DNA of 5,454 nucleotides. It comes from DATDOY01 sp035293045 (GTDB taxonomy: Bacteria; Actinomycetota; Acidimicrobiia; IMCC26256; JACPCJ01). Both the position numbers and the translations under genes were made by a program. The notes beneath the pieces are model-generated. The model had not been told where the DNA came from. It saw nothing but the letters and a program-made list of their open reading frames with translations, and did not search any database. The stretch lies in NCBI GenBank assembly GCA_035293045.1, contig DATDOY010000145.1, positions 1-5,454 on the forward strand. Direction: 5' to 3'. Shown one piece after another: positions 1 to 5,454 of this stretch; the stretch's first letter is position 1; the number at the start of each line of letters is the position of its first letter.

Positions 1-66
1 ACGCCATACGCACACTGAAAGAACGATCAGGCGTCGGGGACGAGGACCTTCACGCGGGAGGCAGAC

Positions 67-116
67 GCGTGTGTGAGTGTCTGCCCGGCGTGAGCCGGGC
101 AGACACTCACACACGC
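67..116. repeat. Perfect 23-bp inverted repeat, 4-nt loop
   Basis: The left arm (67-89) and right arm (94-116) are exact reverse complements over 23 bp, separated by GTGA at 90-93. Read on the plus strand the loop GUGA fits the GNRA tetraloop class; on the minus strand it is UCAC. Pairing stops cleanly at both ends. No run of T follows on either strand, so it is not a textbook Rho-independent terminator. It could still serve as a U-less terminator or 3'-end stabiliser for the minus-strand oxidoreductase gene, whose stop lies about 57 nt away, or be a copy of a dispersed REP-like palindrome. The inverted repeat is certain; its role is inference. Confidence 0.9.
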
Positions 117-117
117 T

Positions 118-136
118 CTCGGTCGGGCGGACCGAG
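118..136. other. Hairpin, 7-bp stem
   Basis: CTCGGTC (118-124) pairs perfectly with GACCGAG (130-136) around the 5-nt loop GGGCG. It begins one base after the large inverted repeat ends. A stem this short can arise by chance in GC-rich DNA, so its weight comes mainly from its position beside the larger hairpin. Confidence 0.4.
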
Positions 137-140
137 CGCC

Positions 141-159
141 CGCGCCACGGCCCGGCGCG
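141..159. other. Hairpin, 6-bp stem
   Basis: CGCGCC (141-146) pairs with GGCGCG (154-159) around a 7-nt loop. It begins about 13 nt after the stop codon of the minus-strand oxidoreductase gene and is the first structure its transcript would meet, followed by the 118-136 hairpin and then the 23-bp one. On its own it is weak evidence. Confidence 0.3.
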
Positions 160-172
160 TCGTTGGCAGGCC

Positions 173-1078
173 TCACGTCGCGTTCAGCAGCGACTTCACG
201 TCGGCGAGGCGGTGGATCGACGCAAGCGCGGGGGTTTGGTCGTCGGCGAGTTGGCGCACGCTGATCTCGGTGAAGCCGAGTTCCTCGTAGGCGCGGAACT
301 GCTCGGCGACCTGCTCGACGGTCCCCACCACGAGGGCGGTGGGATCGAACCCGCGATACCCGGCCGCGATCACCGGGCCGGCCACCGCCTCGACGTCGGC
401 CTCGCTCTCGCCCACGTAGACGTCCTTGCGGATGGCGAGCGCGGTCGGCGTGCGCCCGTGTCGATCGCACGCGTCGCGGTAGAGCGCCATCTGGTCGCGC
501 GCCGTCTCGAGCGTCAGATCTGCGTTGGCGAGCCAACCGTCGCCGAGACGGGCGGCGCGATCGATCGGCGCCGGCGCCGACGCGCCGATCCACACCTCGA
601 CCGGCTCGGGCGGTACGGGGGCGATGCGGGCGCCGTCGACTTCTTCGCCCGCGAGCAGGCGGCGCACGACGTCGAGGCCGCGTTCGAAGAGCGAAGGGCG
701 TCGCTTGATGTCCACCCCCATGCCGGCGAACTGCTCCTCGCCACCGCCCACGGCGCACTCGAGGATGAAGCGCCCTTTCGCAACGCTGGCGAGGGTGCCG
801 ACCTGCTCGGCGAGCAGAACCGGATGCCAGAGGGGCAGGAGGAAGAGCGCTCCGCACGGGTTGTCGTTCCACTCGGCGAGCAGGCGGCCGAGCATGGGGA
901 CGTTCTGGTAGTAGGGCGCCGGCACCACGTGGTGATCGCCGACAAACAACGAGTCGAGGCCGGCGTCCCTCGCCGCCGCGGCCCGCTCCACCATCCAGCC
1001 GGCGCCGCGCCGAACGTCGTCGACGAGATACGCACTGCGCAAGGAGACGCCGATCCGCACGCCGGTATGGTCGCGCAC
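173..1078 (-). CDS. LLM class flavin/F420-dependent oxidoreductase
   Basis: A protein of 301 aa, close to the usual length of single-domain luciferase-like monooxygenases (TIM barrel binding FMN or F420). The N-terminus is a beta strand (RIGVSLRS) followed by a helix and the segment LDSLFVGDHH (about residues 41-50). Further marks are a Gly-rich KGRFILECAVGGG segment (about 101-113), VWIGASAPAPIDRAARLGDGWL (about 162-183), a typical cofactor phosphate-side region, and a C-terminal VGTVEQVAEQFRAYEELGF, the usual final helix. Such enzymes oxidise or reduce organic substrates in the cytoplasm; the substrate cannot be read from sequence, nor can FMN versus F420. I chose the GTG at 1078 because AGGA lies 8 nt upstream; a GTG at 1093 (306 aa) would overlap the divergent gene, and a GTG at 1060 is also possible. 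Confidence 0.9.
   Translation of the reverse strand: MRDHTGVRIGVSLRSAYLVDDVRRGAGWMVERAAAARDAGLDSLFVGDHHVVPAPYYQNVPMLGRLLAEWNDNPCGALFLLPLWHPVLLAEQVGTLASVAKGRFILECAVGGGEEQFAGMGVDIKRRPSLFERGLDVVRRLLAGEEVDGARIAPVPPEPVEVWIGASAPAPIDRAARLGDGWLANADLTLETARDQMALYRDACDRHGRTPTALAIRKDVYVGESEADVEAVAGPVIAAGYRGFDPTALVVGTVEQVAEQFRAYEELGFTEISVRQLADDQTPALASIHRLADVKSLLNAT
1066..1071 (+). promoter_or_regulatory. Putative -10 element for leaderless mRNA
   Basis: TATGGT fits the actinobacterial TANNNT -10 pattern and ends 9 nt before the ATG at 1081. A transcript starting at or just before that ATG would be leaderless, which would explain why no Shine-Dalgarno sequence is seen upstream of it. No good -35 box is visible at 17-18 bp spacing. 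The element lies inside the 5' coding part of the divergent oxidoreductase gene. Confidence 0.3.
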
Positions 1079-1080
1079 CC

Positions 1081-2052
1081 ATGGTTTCCTCACCTACCCA
1101 CGCCGAGGATCCGCCTCCCCACGACGAGATCGTGCCTGCCACCGAGCGCTTCGCCGCCCACGTCGGGCCCGAGGCTCGACGGCGACCCGAGGCGTCGTTT
1201 GCGCGCGCCGTCGCGGCGACCGCCAGCGCCATGGGGGGCGTCGCCCTCGCGGCACTCGGCCTCGACGTCGTCCTCCGGGGCGGTCACCGCGGCGCCGCGG
1301 CGCTCCTCTTCGTCGGCTACGCCGTCGCCGGGATCGTCCTGTCGGCGTCACCGCGCCCGCCCGTGCGGACGGCGGGAGTCGTCGCGGTCGCCGTCGCCAT
1401 CCCGGGCGCCGCCGGCCTCGTCACGCTCGAGGTCGACGGGGTGTCGGCCGGCGCCATCACCTCGGCGCTCGCGGTGTCAACGGTGGTGTGGGGACTCGCC
1501 TACGTCACCGGCCCGACGCGCGGGCATGGCGTGCTCCTCGGCGCGACGCTCGTCGGCGCGTGGCTCACGGTGGTCACCCGGCTCGACGTTCTCGCCGTCG
1601 TCGATCAGGGAGCCTTCGGAGTGCGCCCCGATGTCACCGCGCCGGCCGCCGCATCGCTCGCCATCGGGGTCGCGTCCATGTGGGGTGGCGCCGTGCTGAT
1701 CCGCGCCGGGCTCGGAGGTGCGGGGAGCGTGTGCTGGTCGGTGGGACTCGTCGTTGTCGGGGCGGGCATCACACTGGCGGCAGCCGATCATTCCCGCGTG
1801 ACCGTTGGCGTCCTCGCCGTGATCTCGGGGTTGGCGATCGGAGCGACCGCCCACCGCCTCCGGCGCTCGTTCAGCACCCGCGCCGGCGGGGCGAGCCTCG
1901 TCCTCGGACTCGGACTCGTGGCGACGGCGGGCTACGACGGCGACGTCACCGGGCCCGCCGTGGTTGCCCTTGGGCTCGCCGTCGGCGTCGTCGCGGCGGT
2001 GACCCGGCTTGCTCCCCGGTTCGACGAACCGGACAATCGCCCCGGGGAGTGA
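1081..2052 (+). CDS. Polytopic membrane protein, unknown function
   Basis: A 323-aa protein that I cannot assign to a family. A polar, Pro-, Glu- and Arg-rich N-terminus of about 43 residues, without a signal peptide, is followed by about ten hydrophobic segments, roughly at residues 46-66, 71-89, 97-117, 123-143, 149-170, 187-208, 214-234, 240-256, 268-284 and 290-307. A short acidic tail (RFDEPDNRPGE) ends it. The segments are rich in Ala, Gly and Val with few charged residues inside them, so there is no evident transport or catalytic motif. It is an inner-membrane protein by prediction. The ATG at 1081 lacks a Shine-Dalgarno but has a possible -10 element upstream, consistent with leaderless expression. 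A GTG at 1132 (306 aa) would leave room for divergent promoters and keep all membrane segments. Confidence 0.8.
   Translation: MVSSPTHAEDPPPHDEIVPATERFAAHVGPEARRRPEASFARAVAATASAMGGVALAALGLDVVLRGGHRGAAALLFVGYAVAGIVLSASPRPPVRTAGVVAVAVAIPGAAGLVTLEVDGVSAGAITSALAVSTVVWGLAYVTGPTRGHGVLLGATLVGAWLTVVTRLDVLAVVDQGAFGVRPDVTAPAAASLAIGVASMWGGAVLIRAGLGGAGSVCWSVGLVVVGAGITLAAADHSRVTVGVLAVISGLAIGATAHRLRRSFSTRAGGASLVLGLGLVATAGYDGDVTGPAVVALGLAVGVVAAVTRLAPRFDEPDNRPGE
1087..1090 (-). promoter_or_regulatory. Ribosome binding site (AGGA) setting oxidoreductase start
   Basis: On the minus strand AGGA is followed by 8 nt and then the GTG at 1078. This spacing favours 1078 over the GTG at 1093, which overlaps the divergent gene and would place AGGA inside the coding region, and over the GTG at 1060, which has no clear site. 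The AGGA lies within the first codons of the divergent membrane-protein gene, so the two translation starts are interleaved. Confidence 0.5.
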
Positions 2053-2403
2053 CAGCCTCCGCGAGCGGAGCGGACCGTGCGTCGCGACGGGGCCGGACGG
2101 GGTGTCTGAGCGGCGCAACCCGCCCAACCCGGCCCACCTGGCCCACCTGGCCCTTCGGCGGTCAACACGGCGAAGTCTCCGGTGCGCCGGCGGCCCCGGC
2201 AGGAACGGGCCGCCTGCGTGGCGAATCTCGCGACACCCCGGTTCGGGATGGCGGGGAGGGCGGCAGTCGCCCTTCGCCGGACCGTGGGCTGGCGAACTCG
2301 GAGACGCACGTTGCAGCACTCGTCGGGCCCTCACGCGGCCGTGGAATCCCCACAGCGCAAGCCCCGACGCGCCTGGCCGGCCGACGCCCTCGCCGGACCC
2401 CGC
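2053..2403. other. Gap with GC-rich repeats, no convincing gene
   Basis: The reading frame of the downstream gene stays open back to a GTG at 2182, but the predicted peptide there is an Arg-rich, low-quality sequence with no recognisable domain, and A or T third positions look about twice as frequent as in the body of the gene. I therefore treat it as mainly non-coding leader. It contains a tandem C-rich repeat (2117-2153), a perfect 10-bp palindrome CGTCGCGACG at 2080-2089, and small hairpins at 2057-2070 and 2189-2214. No clear promoter or Shine-Dalgarno sequence stands out. If the true start is at 2182 or at the GTG at 2341, the last part of this stretch is coding. Confidence 0.5.
2117..2153. 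repeat. 9-bp tandem repeat with G-quadruplex motif on minus strand
   Basis: The unit GGCCCACCT occurs twice in tandem (2131-2139, 2140-2148), then partly again (GGCCC, 2149-2153). Diverged C-rich copies precede it. The plus strand has six CCC runs, at 2119-2121, 2123-2125, 2128-2130, 2133-2135, 2142-2144 and 2151-2153. On the minus strand 2135 to 2119 reads GGGCCGGGTTGGGCGGG, a canonical quadruplex motif with loops of 2, 2 and 1 nt. Transcription of the plus-strand genes would leave this strand as template, so a fold could hinder polymerase passage. That effect is inference; the repeat and the motif are directly visible. Confidence 0.7.
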
Positions 2404-3792
2404 ATGGCGCCCGGCCACGGTTCCGTGCTCGCGGGGAAGGTGGCGGCCTTCGCTCGACAGCACGTCGTGAATTTCGCGCAGACCACCTGGCGGACCATCC
2501 GGCACCACGAGCACCGTCTCGCCGAGCGGCACGGCTACTCCGACCTGCCCCTGGCGACCCGCGGGCTGGCCGCCGCCCTGCTGACGGTCCTCACCGTCGG
2601 GTTCGTGAGCGCGTTCACGCTGCGGGGGAATGAGTACCGGGCGGTCGCCGAACCCGTCGTGTCCCTCGACCCCCTCGCCACCCTCGAGGTCCCGCTGCCC
2701 GCCGCCCCGCGGACCGTCGTCGCCGGCAAAACGCTGAGCGCGATCCCAGAGGCGCAGCCGACGGCCGACGCGCCCGCCGCCGACCACGCGATCGCCGGCC
2801 GGCGCACGCCCACCCTGCTCCCGACCGGGAAAGGGATGTGGTTCCACACGCTCGAGCAGACCGGGCTTTCCGTCGAACAGATCGTCGAACAGGCCAAGGC
2901 GACCGGGCTGTCCCACCTCTACGTGCGGGTCGGATCGTCAAAGCGGGGCTTCCACGGAGGCCTCGACCTCGACCGGCTGTTGCCCGCCGCCCACGCCGCC
3001 GGCCTCGAGGTGGTGGGGTGGGACTTCCCCTACCTCCACGACCCCAACGCCGACGTCCAACGCGCGCTCGAAGCGATCGCGTACGCCACGCCCGACGGCC
3101 ACCGCATCGACGCTTTCTCGGCCGACATCGAGACGGGCAGCGAGGGCGTGCAGCTCGCCGCCGACCGCGTCGACTACTACGCCGCCAACGTCCGCTACTA
3201 CGTGGGCCCGGGCTATCCGCTCATCGGGACCGTGCCGAACGCGTGCCTCAACGAGACCTTCCCGTACGCCGAGGTCGCCCGTCATTTCGACGCCATCGCG
3301 CCGATGGTCTATTGGATCACCCGTGACCCCGCCGCCGACGTGGCGTGCAACATCGACCGGCTCGCCCCCCTCGGAGTCGCGGTGATGCCGATCGGCCAGG
3401 CCTACGACCCGGCCATCGACAACCCGTCGCTCGTCGGGCTGATGCCGGGGTACGACCACCTCGCCGCCTTTATGCGCACCGCGGCGGAGAAGGGTGCGAC
3501 CGCGGTGTCGTTCTGGGCGTGGCACACCGCCAGCCCCGAAATGTGGCAGGCCATCACCGACGCGCCGTGGTACTCACTGGTGCCGATGGCGCCCGGCCAC
3601 GACGCCCCCGACCAGGTGGCCGTCCTCCAGCGCCTGCTCAACGTGTACCGCTACGCAGTCCCCGTCGACGGCCGGTACGGCGCGGACACGATCGGCGCCC
3701 TCGCCCAACTCCAGACGGACCTCGGACTGGCCCCGACCGGCACCCTCGACGCCGCCACCCTCGATGCCGTTCGCTCAACCTCGCGGGGTTGA
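2404..3792 (+). CDS. Membrane-anchored GH-like TIM-barrel protein with peptidoglycan-binding domain
   Basis: A 462-aa protein (numbering from the ATG at 2404). A basic N-terminus precedes one membrane segment (about 54-74), then a Pro/Ala-rich linker to about 140, placing the rest outside the cell. Residues 141-390 show eight successive strand-like motifs typical of a TIM barrel, among them LYVRVG (174-176 region), VVGWDFPY (203-210), AFSADIET (237-244), IAPMVYW (298-304) and AVSFWAWH (367-374). D240-I-E242 resembles the D-x-E catalytic motif of GH25 lysozymes, and MVYW resembles strand motifs of several glycoside hydrolase families. Residues about 401-456 match PG_binding_1 (VLQRLLN, VDGRYGADTIGALAQLQ, GLAPTGTLDAATLDAV). 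It probably acts on or is held in the cell wall; enzymatic activity is unproven. The start is unsure: GTG at 2341 or 2182 are in frame, but the extra sequence looks non-coding. It overlaps the convergent gene by 18 bp. Confidence 0.85.
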   Translation: MAPGHGSVLAGKVAAFARQHVVNFAQTTWRTIRHHEHRLAERHGYSDLPLATRGLAAALLTVLTVGFVSAFTLRGNEYRAVAEPVVSLDPLATLEVPLPAAPRTVVAGKTLSAIPEAQPTADAPAADHAIAGRRTPTLLPTGKGMWFHTLEQTGLSVEQIVEQAKATGLSHLYVRVGSSKRGFHGGLDLDRLLPAAHAAGLEVVGWDFPYLHDPNADVQRALEAIAYATPDGHRIDAFSADIETGSEGVQLAADRVDYYAANVRYYVGPGYPLIGTVPNACLNETFPYAEVARHFDAIAPMVYWITRDPAADVACNIDRLAPLGVAVMPIGQAYDPAIDNPSLVGLMPGYDHLAAFMRTAAEKGATAVSFWAWHTASPEMWQAITDAPWYSLVPMAPGHDAPDQVAVLQRLLNVYRYAVPVDGRYGADTIGALAQLQTDLGLAPTGTLDAATLDAVRSTSRG

Positions 3793-3793
3793 G
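3774..3793. terminator. Hairpin over convergent stop codons
   Basis: CTCAACC (3774-3780) pairs with GGTTGAG (3787-3793) around the 6-nt loop TCGCGG. The right arm contains the TGA of the plus-strand gene (3790-3792) and the left arm contains the TGA of the minus-strand gene (3775-3777). Because the stem reads alike on both strands, it could act as a bidirectional terminator. No T-run follows on either side, so termination is inference. The 7-bp stem alone could occur by chance; its centring on both stops adds weight. Confidence 0.4.
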
Positions 3794-4692
3794 AGCCACT
3801 CGGCCCAACCGGCGCCGGGGCTCGAGTTGGGGGCGGTGAAGCGGCACAGGGCGCGGATCAGTTGCGCATCGCGGCCGCCGTCGAGCGACGGGATGCGCAG
3901 CGGAGCGAGGCCCACGACCGTGGCGTCCACCGCGAGGCCCGAGTCGAACCGGTAAGTCGCCGAGCGGGGCAGCCCACGCGCATCCCGCTCCGTTTCGATC
4001 TCCGCGAAGGCGACGGGATGCGGGTCCTCGCCGTCACGCGCGGTGTAGCCCGTGGCGTGTTCCGGCCCGGGCGTGTCGGGGTGCGCCACGCTGAAGGCGA
4101 GGTTGCTCTCGACGCGGCCCCCCGCCCAGTGCCATCCCGCGCCCCACCAGTCGCGCACGCCCCAGAAGTGGTCGTGCACGCCCCAGCCGTCGAAGGCGAT
4201 GCGGTCGGCGCCGACGAGCACGTCCCCGTGCACCCGCCCGCCGTGCTGCACGTGGCCGTGGTGCGGTCGGGCCGTCGGCTCCGGAAACGTGAACGCCGGT
4301 TCGGCCGCTTCCCACTCGAGGTCGAACCCCAACGGGACGCGCTCGCCCCGCTCGGCGCCGAGCGCCTCCACCGGATCGTCGAGACCGAGCCCGAACGCTT
4401 CGAGACCGAGGGTCCAGTGGGTCGCCGCCGTTTCGCAAATGAGATCCGCCCACAGGCCGCCGGCCCGCACCTCGAGCCCCGCACCGCGGGGCAGGGGTAC
4501 CTCGTGATCGCGCACGATCACGAGCCGGTCCCCCGCCACCCACGCGGCCCACAGCCACGCGACGCCGAGGTTGGGGAACAGCGAGAGCCGCAGGAACCCG
4601 CCCGTGACGTCGTCGCCCGCGGCCGTCGCGAAGTCGAAGTACCACGACTCGGCCCAGCGCGGCTCGACGCCGGGGGGCTGGCGGACGGTCAC
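3775..4692 (-). CDS. DUF7064/7065-like protein, AttH/CrtC-like fold suspected
   Basis: A 305-aa protein starting at GTG 4692. Aromatic-rich motifs recur: ESWYFDF (15-21), FPNLGVAWLWAAW (39-51), DHEVPLPRG (62-70), LGFDLEWE (121-128), DGWGVHDHFWGVRDWW (168-183) and GWAEWL (295-300). From memory these match an actinobacterial group annotated DUF7064/DUF7065, related to the double-lipocalin-like fold of AttH and hydroxyneurosporene synthase CrtC. The tryptophan-rich D-G-W-G-x-x-D-H-x-W-G-x-R-D motif is its hallmark. No signal peptide or membrane segment is visible, so it is probably cytosolic; its ligand or reaction is unknown. The frame is open further upstream, but a start there would run deep into the TPR gene. 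GTG 4692 gives a 4-nt GTGA overlap with that gene's stop, implying coupled translation. Confidence 0.8.
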   Translation of the reverse strand: MTVRQPPGVEPRWAESWYFDFATAAGDDVTGGFLRLSLFPNLGVAWLWAAWVAGDRLVIVRDHEVPLPRGAGLEVRAGGLWADLICETAATHWTLGLEAFGLGLDDPVEALGAERGERVPLGFDLEWEAAEPAFTFPEPTARPHHGHVQHGGRVHGDVLVGADRIAFDGWGVHDHFWGVRDWWGAGWHWAGGRVESNLAFSVAHPDTPGPEHATGYTARDGEDPHPVAFAEIETERDARGLPRSATYRFDSGLAVDATVVGLAPLRIPSLDGGRDAQLIRALCRFTAPNSSPGAGWAEWLSTPRG

Positions 4693-5454
4693 CCGCCGGC
4701 GGGCTCGGGGACTTCGCCGCTGACCGCCGACGCGAAGGCGGTTTCCCACCCGTAGGGCTCGACGCCGAGGGCCTCGAACCGGGCGCGGGCTTCGGCGGTG
4801 GCGCTCGCGGCACCGGGATCGTCGAGCCGCGCCAGCGCGTGGGCACGGGCGAGGCGGACGATCGCCTGGGTCAGGCGGTCCTCGCTGGCGTCGACCCGCG
4901 CCGTGGCGCGATCGAGCACGGCCGCCGCGTCGCTGCCTCGCCGCGCCTGGGCGTGCGCGAGCGCGACGCCGATGTCCGCGTACGTCGCGTCGAGGTAGGT
5001 GCCGAGCTGGCGCGACGGAACCTGCGAACCCATCTCGATCGCGCCGTCGACGTCGCCCACCGCGGCGCGAGCGATCGCCATGATCGCCATCGCATAGGTC
5101 CGCGCCCCCTCGTCGCCCGGCGCGCCCTCGTGTCGCTCGGGGTCGAGGGCGATCTCGAGGACGTCCATGGCCTCCTCGGGACGACCGTTCTGCACGTAGG
5201 CCAGGCCCTTCGACACGAGCAGTTCGGTCGGAACGCCGATGGGCGAAGCCTCCGCGTCGAGGTCGGCGAGGGCGGCGAGGGCTCCGCGGGCGTCACCCAA
5301 CTGGCCGAGCATCGACGCGGTCAGGTTGGCCCGCATGATGTCCATGTTGCCGCCCTGAGCGTCGAAGGCCGTGCTCGCTTCTTCGAGCACGGCGCGGGCG
5401 TCGCCGACGCGGCCGACGTTGGCGCTCGCGCGGGCGAGGTTGGCCAACGCGAGT
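4689..5454 (-). CDS. TPR-repeat protein, C-terminal part (5' end outside window)
   Basis: The reading frame is open through the right edge, so only the last 254 residues are seen and the start lies outside; a TTG at 5447 is in frame but is not a believable start within a running repeat. At least six helical tetratricopeptide-like units are recognisable, each with a Gly/Asp turn followed by small Ala-rich helices (about residues 1-30, 42-66, 78-103, 118-142, 157-186 and 195-226). Turn sequences include VGDARAVLEEA, LGDARGALAAL and NGRPEEAMDVL. The protein ends with ARFEALGVEPYGWETAF and a short Pro/Gly tail. Such repeats scaffold protein binding. A similar TPR tail occurs in large actinobacterial cyclase/AAA or LuxR-type regulators, but nothing visible here proves that. 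It overlaps the downstream gene by GTGA. Confidence 0.85.
   Translation of the reverse strand, partial: LALANLARASANVGRVGDARAVLEEASTAFDAQGGNMDIMRANLTASMLGQLGDARGALAALADLDAEASPIGVPTELLVSKGLAYVQNGRPEEAMDVLEIALDPERHEGAPGDEGARTYAMAIMAIARAAVGDVDGAIEMGSQVPSRQLGTYLDATYADIGVALAHAQARRGSDAAAVLDRATARVDASEDRLTQAIVRLARAHALARLDDPGAASATAEARARFEALGVEPYGWETAFASAVSGEVPEPAGG

Larger units (their letters stand above)
1..172. other. Intergenic region with hairpin cluster
   Basis: No credible gene is seen here. The first 30 bases are only about half G+C, clearly poorer than the rest of the window, which fits intergenic or promoter DNA. One plus-strand frame is open from the left edge to position 290, but its third codon positions near the edge are rich in A, unlike the real genes here. 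The stretch from 67 to 159 is almost entirely taken up by three successive hairpins. It lies just downstream of the minus-strand oxidoreductase gene, so part of it is probably that gene's 3' untranslated region. Whatever gene lies to the left of the window is not visible. Confidence 0.6.

Noticed and set aside
27..53. Tiny minus-strand reading frame GTG to TGA encoding MKVLVPDA
   Set aside because: Eight codons with no Shine-Dalgarno; it looks like a gene start but stops at once, and no frameshift to a convincing continuation is visible.
67..116. Integron attC site or CRISPR repeat
   Set aside because: The stem is perfectly symmetric with no extrahelical bases or integron core sites, and there is a single copy with no spacers, so neither fits.
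3..290. Plus-strand frame open from the left edge, possibly the tail of an upstream gene
   Set aside because: It would run through the 23-bp palindrome and about 118 bp into the convergent gene, and its early third codon positions are A-rich, unlike the true genes here.
77..1699. Long plus-strand open frame of 540 aa
   Set aside because: It runs antisense across the oxidoreductase gene and then through the membrane protein in another frame. Its protein is Arg/Pro-rich with no domain, as expected of shadow frames in high-GC DNA.
2057..2070. Small hairpin CTCCG-CGAG-CGGAG after the membrane-protein stop
   Set aside because: Only a 5-bp stem with no T-run; too weak to call a terminator in GC-rich DNA.
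2189..2214. 8-bp inverted repeat GGCGGCCC / GGGCCGCC with a 10-nt loop
   Set aside because: No T-run and an unclear position relative to any gene end; plausible by chance in this GC-rich stretch.
1477..2916. Minus-strand open frame of 479 aa
   Set aside because: It lies antisense to two better supported genes and reads as low-complexity Gly/Arg/Asp sequence with no recognisable domain.
3862..4755. Plus-strand open frame of 297 aa
   Set aside because: It is antisense to the AttH/CrtC-like gene, whose conserved aromatic motifs make the minus strand the real one.

Overview
This is a high-GC window (roughly 70% G+C by eye, third codon positions almost all G or C) from what looks like an actinobacterium. 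A luciferase-like flavin/F420-type oxidoreductase, leaderless-style gene starts and the style of the proteins fit Actinomycetota, perhaps an Acidimicrobiia-type lineage. That placement is inference; there is no rRNA or marker gene here to settle it.

Layout. Positions 1-172 are non-coding and dominated by a perfect 23-bp inverted repeat with a 4-nt loop, followed by two smaller hairpins. Positions 173-1078 (minus) encode a luciferase-like (LLM) oxidoreductase. A polytopic membrane protein of unknown function runs divergently from it (1081-2052, plus), with the two start codons only 2 bp apart. Positions 2053-2403 have no convincing gene but hold a C-rich 9-bp tandem repeat with a canonical G-quadruplex motif on the minus strand. 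Positions 2404-3792 (plus) encode a membrane-anchored TIM-barrel, glycoside-hydrolase-like protein with a C-terminal peptidoglycan-binding domain. It converges on a minus-strand pair: a 305-aa protein resembling the DUF7064/7065 (AttH/CrtC-like) group (3775-4692), and upstream of it the C-terminal part of a TPR-repeat protein (4689 to beyond the right edge).

How the genes relate. The TPR gene and the AttH/CrtC-like gene overlap by 4 nt (GTGA) and are probably co-transcribed and translationally coupled. The wall-associated protein and the membrane protein lie in the same direction but are about 350 bp apart, so a shared operon is uncertain. The convergent genes end inside each other, and the shared 3' ends form a hairpin.

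I see no mobile element gene, CRISPR array, tRNA, rRNA or recognisable defence system. The most notable items are the perfect palindrome with its hairpin cluster, the near-abutting divergent starts, the G-quadruplex repeat, and the GH-like enzyme with a D-x-E motif.
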